Part shown: in pieces, positions 1-4,378 of the stretch
How positions within the stretch are numbered: the stretch's first letter is position 1
Layout: each line of letters begins with the position of its first letter
Source of the DNA: UBA4722 sp041690995
GTDB lineage: Bacteria > Pseudomonadota > Gammaproteobacteria > DSM-16500
Direction of reading: 5' to 3'
NCBI GenBank assembly: GCA_041690995.1
Contig: JBEPVM010000058.1
Location: forward strand, 1 to 7,744
Length of the DNA: 7,744 bases
Translations under genes and position numbers: made by a program
The notes under the pieces: generated by a model
What the model saw: only the letters and a program-made list of their open reading frames with translations
Databases searched by the model: none
What the model was told of the DNA's origin: nothing

Positions 1-121
1 GGTTTTTCCTTTTAACACACTGCTCGGGTTGGCGCCTATATTTTTGGTTTGGCCGTCACACTTTGGCGCTGTTGGGTTCCAAAAACACCGCAACTGCGCA
101 ACTGACTTGTTTTATGTCAAC

Positions 122-1066
122 TTATCCTCTTCGTAATTTACCCTCTTGGTAAGCGCGTTTAATATGTCGACTCACATTGGATTTATTTAAATTCATCTGT
201 TCAGCAATTTCTTTCTGTCGATAACCTTGACTCGCCAGATGAATAATGTGGTTATAAGAAGTCTCTGATAGCGGACGAGTGACCCACTCAAGAGTACCAT
301 TCGGTTGAGCTACTAATTGCGCTTCAAACGGTTGTGCATCCTGGCCTAAAAACCCTCGTGCTTTTTCAAAATGGATTTCAAATACTGCACTCTCTTTTGC
401 TGTGTAATTCTCAGGCCGTTTCAACACAATGACTGTATCTAATATATCTTCTCGCTTGCTGGTGCCGCGCTGGTTTCCGCCTTTGCCCGCATGATGGATG
501 AATAAAACAGACTTTCCCGAAGCGCGCATAGTCAATGCCCATCCTTGTACGGGTATCCATGAATCGGCATCGTTCTCTTTGCTATGGCGACAGAGTGTCG
601 AGATGTTATCGACAATAATAAGATCAATCTCTTTTAAATAAGGCTCAAGCATTCCTTGACCTTCATAAGTCGCTAAATCAGGCATGGCATTTTTTTGTAA
701 GTCAGGCGTGATTAATTTAAAAGGTGCCAGCAATTCTGTTTTGACTAAGGCAGAAAGCCTCTCTTGCATCAATATCGCTGGCATTTCACCATCGAGGTAC
801 AGCACTCCACGCGCTCTACCAGGTTGCCAACCTAAAAGGGGCGTGTTAGACGCCACCGCATACGCAATGCCTAACGCGATATGTGTTTTACCAACACCGC
901 GCGGCGCATAGATCATTGCCAGACCCTGTGTGGGCAGCCACGGGGATAAAATAGTTTCCCGTGGCGGCAATTTCATCTGAATGAAGTCTTTGACATCGGT
1001 CACTTCTAAAGAAAGTGGTTTAGGTACTACGTTTTGAAGCACTTCACTCACGTGTCGTAATCTCAT
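122..1066 (-). CDS. RepA-like AAA ATPase (RecA-fold, AAA_25 type) with C-terminal HTH
   Basis: A 314-residue protein. The Walker A motif is APRGVGKT (54-61) and Walker B is DLIIVDN (148-154). It is followed by the FIHHAGKGGNQRGTS stretch (189-203), typical of RepA-type hexameric helicases and related AAA_25 ATPases of plasmids and islands. Residues about 278-306 form a helix-turn-helix (YRQKEIAEQMNLNKSNVSRHIKR), so the protein probably both hydrolyses ATP and binds DNA. Family knowledge suggests a replication or mobilisation helper acting on the element's own DNA; the substrate is not shown here. ATG at 1066 has an AGGA ribosome site (1076-1079) lying inside the end of the upstream HTH gene, and only 6 bp separate the two genes, so they form an operon. 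No terminator is seen after the stop codon, and the operon may continue beyond the left edge. Confidence 0.85.
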   Translation of the reverse strand: MRLRHVSEVLQNVVPKPLSLEVTDVKDFIQMKLPPRETILSPWLPTQGLAMIYAPRGVGKTHIALGIAYAVASNTPLLGWQPGRARGVLYLDGEMPAILMQERLSALVKTELLAPFKLITPDLQKNAMPDLATYEGQGMLEPYLKEIDLIIVDNISTLCRHSKENDADSWIPVQGWALTMRASGKSVLFIHHAGKGGNQRGTSKREDILDTVIVLKRPENYTAKESAVFEIHFEKARGFLGQDAQPFEAQLVAQPNGTLEWVTRPLSETSYNHIIHLASQGYRQKEIAEQMNLNKSNVSRHIKRAYQEGKLRRG

Positions 1067-1072
1067 AGCGAG

Positions 1073-1348
1073 TTATCCTTTTGTACTAAGAGAGTTTTCA
1101 ATCTGCATTTCAGTCGTTGAATGAAAGGCATGATGTGCTTCTAACCAAAGACGAATATCACTTTTTCTATAACGCACCATACGGCCTATTTTGATAAAAG
1201 GAATACGATTACCCTGCCAGCGATCACGCTCAATTGTCGCTAAAGAGCAATTGAGAATGGCGGCAATGGTTTGTTGGGCAAACAACGCTGAATCAGGGGC
1301 TTGTTCATATTCAGTAATAAGATGTAAGCGAGACGTTTTCATTTTCAT
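1073..1348 (-). CDS. AlpA/excisionase-type helix-turn-helix DNA-binding protein
   Basis: A 91-residue protein. Residues about 22-70 carry a MerR-like/HTH_17 winged fold: helix FAQQTIAAILNCSLATIERD, then wing GRMVRYRKSDIRLWLEAH. This is the layout of AlpA regulators and recombination directionality factors from P4-like islands. Such proteins activate or repress the integrase promoter or act as excisionase. Here the gene is separated from int by DUF3800 and a 900-bp non-coding block, so its target is inferred. The first ATG at 1348 has GGAG about 8 nt upstream (ctcc at 1357-1360 on the plus strand); a second ATG two codons later is possible. It is cotranscribed with the downstream RepA-like gene. 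A leftward terminator at 1412-1437 stands upstream, so the operon should have its own promoter between 1349 and 1411; I find no clear consensus there. Confidence 0.8.
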   Translation of the reverse strand: MKMKTSRLHLITEYEQAPDSALFAQQTIAAILNCSLATIERDRWQGNRIPFIKIGRMVRYRKSDIRLWLEAHHAFHSTTEMQIENSLSTKG

Positions 1349-1411
1349 AGAGAGTACTCCGTAAAGTTAAGGTTAAGGGATTTTGGGGAAAGCAAGGGGT
1401 TATCCACCACG

Positions 1412-1437
1412 CAAAAACACCCGCTTGAAGCGGGTGT
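1412..1437 (-). terminator. Rho-independent terminator for leftward transcripts
   Basis: A perfect 9-bp stem (ACACCCGCT at 1417-1425 with AGCGGGTGT at 1429-1437) has a 3-nt loop. On the minus strand it is followed by a T-run (A-run 1413-1417 on plus). It stops leftward transcription entering from the non-coding block and insulates the HTH-repA operon. There is no T-run on the plus strand, so it is one-directional. Confidence 0.8.
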
Positions 1438-1532
1438 CATTTGAGTCGTTAGGATTCTTTATTATTGTGTAACTAGGAAAAATGCTGGATATTTTAAAAT
1501 TTAGAAAAGAAAAAGGGGTGTTTTTGACAAAC

Positions 1533-1568
1533 AAAAAAGCCCTCTCTTTTTAGGAGAAGGCTTTTTTT
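1533..1568. terminator. Bidirectional rho-independent terminator
   Basis: A six-A run (1533-1538) precedes GCC-C-TCTC (1539-1546), a loop (1547-1553), GAGA-A-GGC (1554-1561) and a seven-T run (1562-1568). One C/A mismatch interrupts the stem. T-runs on both strands make it work in either direction. Leftward it would end transcripts from the twin promoters at 1768-1797 and 1888-1917. Confidence 0.8.
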
Positions 1569-1761
1569 ATATAAGAACTACCAAGTATAGCTAATTTGTA
1601 CCAAATAAGTGTGGAATTGTAAAACGAAATTTTATTTCTTGTTAAAAGAATTTTTTCACGTTAAAAATGTCTCAGCTTTTGCAAGATTAGCAACTCAATA
1701 TCTATTTATTTAGGATAGATTATTGGTTAGGGGGAGTCTTTAGGCTTAATTATTACATCAT
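1533..1761 (-). ncRNA. Candidate small RNA of about 230 nt
   Basis: This is a promoter-to-terminator unit on the minus strand. The extended -10 promoter at 1768-1797 predicts a start near 1761, and the strong terminator at 1533-1568 ends it. No reading frame of useful length lies between them on this strand; the transcript would begin with the codons ATG ATG TAA. A longer form could start at the upstream copy of the promoter, near 1881. I recognise no known RNA family. The first 20 nt are conserved between the two promoter copies. The alternative is that this is merely the leader of the HTH-repA operon, but two terminators would have to be read through. Confidence 0.4.
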
Positions 1762-1826
1762 AATGAATTTATACCAAAATGATGCGCATCATGTCAAGGG
1801 ATGTGGAGCCTTACTCACTTAGGTGA
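1741..1826. repeat. Direct repeat copy 1 (promoter-operator unit)
   Basis: This is the left copy of an imperfect direct repeat with a 120-bp period; its partner is 1861-1945. Over 1741-1798 only three bases differ outside the central six bases of the palindrome. Similarity continues more weakly to about 1826 (CAA.GG..G.GG.GCC, then GGTGA). It contains the whole promoter at 1768-1797 and the first ~20 transcribed bases. Confidence 0.85.
1768..1797 (-). promoter_or_regulatory. Leftward promoter P1 with palindromic operator
   Basis: On the minus strand the -35 is TTGACA (1792-1797), the spacer is 18 bp, and the -10 is TATAAA (1768-1773) with an extended TGG just before it. A perfect 14-bp palindrome, ATGATGCGCATCAT (1779-1792), fills the spacer and touches the -35. 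This is a classic place for a repressor to block RNA polymerase. The regulator is unknown. Confidence 0.65.
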
Positions 1827-1860
1827 AAACAAATTATTATGGATTAATAAGAGAAGACTG

Positions 1861-1945
1861 TAGGCTTAACTATTACATCATAGTGAATTTATACCAAAAT
1901 GAGCTAGCTCATGTCAATGGGCGCGGTGCCGCACGAGATCGGTGA
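1861..1945. repeat. Direct repeat copy 2 (promoter-operator unit)
   Basis: This is the right copy of the 120-bp-period direct repeat and aligns with 1741-1826. It carries the same promoter elements, but the palindrome centre is GCTAGC instead of TGCGCA. Other differences in the well-conserved part are single bases at 1870, 1883 and 1918. A one-base indel lies near the weaker right end. Confidence 0.85.
1888..1917 (-). promoter_or_regulatory. Leftward promoter P2 with variant palindromic operator
   Basis: On the minus strand the -35 is TTGACA (1912-1917), the spacer is 18 bp, and the extended -10 is TGG-TATAAA (-10 at 1888-1893). The spacer holds the perfect palindrome ATGAGCTAGCTCAT (1899-1912). 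The outer ATGA/TCAT arms are identical to P1. The transcript would run through P1 toward the terminator at 1533-1568. Confidence 0.65.
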
Positions 1946-2134
1946 CTTTTTACACTTTGGGAAAAAATCTGGCTATGAAGGTATTTGATATTATAAAACT
2001 GATCTTGCAATATGTTTTTCTGTTGCTGAATTAGATCAGAGCCAAGGCGCCAATCAATATAAAAAATAACATAATTTAATCAATCGGTTAAATTCAATCT
2101 GCTTGGCATAGTAAAAAATTTTGCGCTAAATAAT

Positions 2135-2163
2135 TTGACATCGTTCTATCGGTAAACTATCCT
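2135..2163 (+). promoter_or_regulatory. Possible rightward promoter
   Basis: TTGACA (2135-2140), a 17-bp spacer and TATCCT (2158-2163) form a fair sigma-70 match on the plus strand. It would read into the antisense side of the DUF3800 gene. The only plus-strand frame just after it is an 18-codon peptide from ATG 2168 with no ribosome site. It may be a chance match in AT-rich DNA. Confidence 0.25.
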
Positions 2164-2298
2164 TCCAATGACGGGTAAATCCTTTAGCATGCCTTTGGTG
2201 CTTCCTTCCAGCGGTTGGATATGAGCCTTAGGATGGTAGGTGTTAAAGGGGCCGTCTTTTTTTATTCTAAATATGTCTTTAGCGATTTGATTCTCTCT
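2146..2298 (-). pseudogene. Possible gene remnant downstream of DUF3800
   Basis: A minus-strand frame of 50 sense codons is open from about 2298 to a TAG at 2146-2148, overlapping the end of the DUF3800 gene in another frame. Its second half, TYHPKAHIQPLEGSTKGMLK then DLPVIGRIVYR, has amino-acid makeup and base composition like real coding DNA, unlike the AT-rich surroundings. There is no usable start codon near its beginning. It may be the C-terminal stub of a gene lost when the DUF3800-int module arrived. I do not recognise the family, and chance is possible. Confidence 0.2.
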
Positions 2299-2939
2299 TT
2301 AAAAATATCAAACCATTCTGTGTCACCATGAGTGACTTTTCTGTGAATGCCCCAGCAAAATAAATCAACTGCTTGTAACTCATGATTCTCATGGGAAGAT
2401 TCATGAAGAATATCTACCATAACATCCAAATTAGGTATAGATGCTTGAAGCTGGTTTTCTAAATAAATATTAAAATCTTTTCTTTCTTCCGCAGTATTTT
2501 TGCATCGGTCAACAACAAGTCTGATGCTTTTTAAGGTATCTGGAAAATTGATTTTTTCAATGACAAAGCGCGATAAAAAATTATATAATTTTTTCTTGCC
2601 TTGAATAGTTTGCAGATTTTTATAAACTCTTTTTTTATTAAGAATTACGCCGTATATATCCCATCCATTACGCGGTAATTGCTCATAAAAATAATTTTTA
2701 ATTGCCAGCCGAGTAGAGGTTCCTTTTAGCTCATACGTAATACGTTTTTTATTCTTCTTATGATTTATCTTGTTTTTTAATGTTCTCTTAACAGCCTTAC
2801 GAATTTTATTCTTTGTGTCGTCATCATAGCAAACTAATAAGGTGATAATAAAATAGGGGGTAGTAGATTTTTTTGCCCAATCAAACCCTAGATCACCCGA
2901 TTCATCTAAGTAGATGAACATATAGTTCACGTTATTCAT
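2262..2939 (-). CDS. DUF3800 domain protein
   Basis: A 225-residue protein. The N-terminal YLDESGDLG (10-18) is the signature of DUF3800. Other matching blocks are YELKGTS (69-75), VVDRCK (142-147) and the C-terminal LQAVDLFCWGIHRK (188-201). The spaced acidic residues D12, E13, E70, D144 and D192 resemble an RNase H-like metal site; a nuclease role is inference, as DUF3800 has no settled function that I can cite. Residues 45-66 are very lysine-rich, consistent with nucleic-acid contact. Its ATG (2939) overlaps the integrase stop by 8 bp (ATGAATAA), so the two are translationally coupled; an internal ATG at codon 7 is an alternative start. DUF3800 genes are common accessory cargo of mobile elements. 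No terminator is obvious after the stop. Confidence 0.8.
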   Translation of the reverse strand: MNNVNYMFIYLDESGDLGFDWAKKSTTPYFIITLLVCYDDDTKNKIRKAVKRTLKNKINHKKNKKRITYELKGTSTRLAIKNYFYEQLPRNGWDIYGVILNKKRVYKNLQTIQGKKKLYNFLSRFVIEKINFPDTLKSIRLVVDRCKNTAEERKDFNIYLENQLQASIPNLDVMVDILHESSHENHELQAVDLFCWGIHRKVTHGDTEWFDIFKERIKSLKTYLE

Positions 2940-4140
2940 TTGTCAGTCCTTGAGAAAATTTATTTGCCTCCATTTGTTTTAGAAGATAATCCGTTACCAT
3001 CTGCATTGGCTTCCGCAATCGTTCCACATACCGAATAATATACCCTGCTGTTACATCTTCTTTCATTCTATGATTAAGCAGCCGCTTAAGCGCATAAGTT
3101 GCAATATCAAGGCTTTCTGCGACAGTAATAAATGTTCTCCGCAAATCATGTACAGTAAATTGTATACCCGTTGCTTCAATAACCTTTGCCATTTGTTTAC
3201 GTGGTTCAATAATATGGCCGTCTTCTCCTGTACCAGAAAATACATAATTGCTGGTTGTATTTTGTTGGCGGCTTAACAATAACGTATAGAGATAATCAGA
3301 GAGAGGCAAAGTATGCGGCTGGTGGTTTTTGGTGTCAATGATCGTTAATGTTTTAGATTTCAAGTCAACCTGTTCCCAAGTTAATTTGGCAGCTTCTTGT
3401 CGGCGTAGTCCAGTAAATAATATTAACAGTAGATAATCACGCAAGGTTTTGTTTTGAAGATTTTGTACCGCCGCATACCAGCTTGCAAGTTGATGGGACT
3501 TAATAAAGGATTGCCGGCGTTCCACACGATACCATGCACGTGTTTGAGATAATCTTTTGACTGGATTATCTGTAATGAGTGATCGTCCTTGTGAATCTTC
3601 GTATTGGCCTGCTGCAAAATTAAATAAGGCACGCAAAACACGCATGGCTAAATTAGCGTAAGCTTCTCCATTTTCTTTGCCTAATTTTTCATGCAGCTTA
3701 GCGACTTTATCTTTTGTGATAGAAATAAGTGGCTGATTTTTCCAGATGGCAAAAGCAATGTTTAAGACACGGTTATAATCATAAATGGTTTTTGGCTTTA
3801 AGGATTTGCGTACTTTCAAATAATCGGACATTACTTCTTGTAACGTCACTTCACGCAGCTTGGCCGTTCGTCTTTCTGCAAGAGGGTCAATACCGACTGC
3901 AATTTGCCCTAATAATTTTTGAGCTTCTTTGCGCGCTTGCTCAACTGTTAGCGCACCGTATTTACCTAACGTAATGCGGCGAATTTTATTACCGATGCTT
4001 TTTTCTACAACAAAGCTTTTGACACCCTTTGAAGTGACACGAAGCGCAAATCCCTTTAATTGGTCATCACGGTAGAAAATTTGGTCTTTATTTGTGGGGG
4101 CGATTGCTTTATACTCCACGAAAGTTTTAATTAGTTTCAT
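2932..4140 (-). CDS. int: P4-type tyrosine site-specific integrase
   Basis: A 402-residue protein, the usual length of P4-like island integrases. Residues about 1-90 are the DUF4102 arm-binding domain (YRDDQLKGFALRVTSKG, ITLGKYGALTVEQAR). Residues about 100-195 are the core-binding SAM-like domain. The catalytic domain keeps the complete set: R246 (TGLRRQEA), K271, H331 and R334 (HDLRRTF), H357 (LLNH) and the nucleophile Y367 (TAGYI). It should catalyse integration and excision at the tRNA-Thr site 160 bp upstream of its start. The ATG at 4140 has only a weak ribosome site (AGG about 9 nt upstream). A good promoter lies at 4219-4247. The stop codon overlaps the start of DUF3800, so both are expressed together. 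No frameshift or missing residue is seen, so the integrase appears intact. Confidence 0.95.
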   Translation of the reverse strand: MKLIKTFVEYKAIAPTNKDQIFYRDDQLKGFALRVTSKGVKSFVVEKSIGNKIRRITLGKYGALTVEQARKEAQKLLGQIAVGIDPLAERRTAKLREVTLQEVMSDYLKVRKSLKPKTIYDYNRVLNIAFAIWKNQPLISITKDKVAKLHEKLGKENGEAYANLAMRVLRALFNFAAGQYEDSQGRSLITDNPVKRLSQTRAWYRVERRQSFIKSHQLASWYAAVQNLQNKTLRDYLLLILFTGLRRQEAAKLTWEQVDLKSKTLTIIDTKNHQPHTLPLSDYLYTLLLSRQQNTTSNYVFSGTGEDGHIIEPRKQMAKVIEATGIQFTVHDLRRTFITVAESLDIATYALKRLLNHRMKEDVTAGYIIRYVERLRKPMQMVTDYLLKQMEANKFSQGLTNE

Positions 4141-4162
4141 TGGGATAGCCTGGTTTTAGTTT

Positions 4163-4280
4163 CATGTAGAAGCCATGTAGAAGATACAAGTAAAATCCCA
4201 TCTAACTACTTCTAACTTATTATAAGAGTTAAGACGCTGAATGTAAAGGGTATTTAAAAGTAAATAAACTTAGGTAGAAG
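4163..4280. repeat. Short repeats between int and att, candidate arm-type sites
   Basis: CATGTAGAAG occurs at 4163-4172 and 4174-4183 (11-bp phase), and its core GTAGAAG recurs at 4274-4280. The same core, shortened to CTTCTA, appears inverted at 4209-4214. A second pair, TCTAACT, lies at 4201-4207 and 4211-4217. Such helically phased repeats beside the core site are what tyrosine integrases and excisionases bind. Several flank or lie downstream of the int promoter and could also serve autoregulation. The assignment is inferred from position. Confidence 0.4.
4219..4247 (-). promoter_or_regulatory. Integrase promoter
   Basis: On the minus strand TTTACA (4242-4247), a 17-bp spacer and a perfect TATAAT (4219-4224) face the int gene. 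The predicted start near 4212 gives a leader of about 70 nt that contains the short repeats. Confidence 0.75.
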
Positions 4281-4294
4281 CTGGTAAAAACCGC

Positions 4295-4315
4295 CTGATT
4301 ATAATTTGTAATCAG
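4295..4315. other. Probable recombination core site (att junction)
   Basis: CTGATTA (4295-4301) and TAATCAG (4309-4315) are perfect inverted arms around a 7-bp centre (4302-4308). The right arm and most of the centre belong to the tRNA anticodon region; the left arm belongs to the island. Tyrosine integrases of this class commonly recombine in the anticodon loop with a spacer of about 7 bp, so this fits an att core. The exact exchange point cannot be fixed without the other island end. Confidence 0.55.
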
Positions 4316-4349
4316 TAGGTCGTCGGTTCGATTCCGACCGCTAGCTTCA
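4305..4349 (+). pseudogene. thrU: 3' fragment of tRNA-Thr(UGU) left by island integration
   Basis: From 4305 the sequence follows a tRNA-Thr(UGU) gene. It has the anticodon loop TTTGTAA with anticodon TGT (4307-4309), the 3' anticodon stem TCAGT, the variable loop AGGTC, and the T arm GTCGG-TTCGATT-CCGAC (4322-4338). It ends with the acceptor strand CGCTAGC (4339-4345), a T at position 73 and TCA instead of CCA. The match stops abruptly at 4304: the expected 5' anticodon stem ACTGA is replaced by TATAA, and no D arm or 5' acceptor GCTAGCG precedes it. The T73 matches the intact tRNA-Thr(GGU) downstream. Its place before tRNA-Tyr is the place of thrU in the conserved cluster. Confidence 0.85.
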
Positions 4350-4378
4350 TCAGGCAAAGATGATTGGAGGAGAGGATT

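Noticed and set aside
98..110. GCAACTGACTTGT resembles the anticodon arm of E. coli tRNA-Thr(UGU) and could have been the other island junction.
   Set aside because: No D arm or 5' acceptor strand precedes it and no tRNA 3' half follows, and it lacks the GTAATCAG seen at the true junction; probably chance.
684..911. Plus-strand open frame inside the RepA-like gene.
   Set aside because: It is a shadow of a clear ATPase coding region and shows no domain features.
1482..1553. A 23-codon plus-strand frame ending inside the terminator loop, like a leader peptide.
   Set aside because: The AGGA is only three bases from the ATG, there is no clear promoter, and no gene follows on that strand.
1975..2034. 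A 19-residue hydrophobic plus-strand peptide resembling a type I toxin.
   Set aside because: No ribosome site, no evident promoter and no antisense RNA signature; expected by chance in AT-rich DNA.
4364..4378. TTG start adding five residues to the membrane protein.
   Set aside because: These codons form the Shine-Dalgarno sequence of the ATG at 4379, which is the better start.
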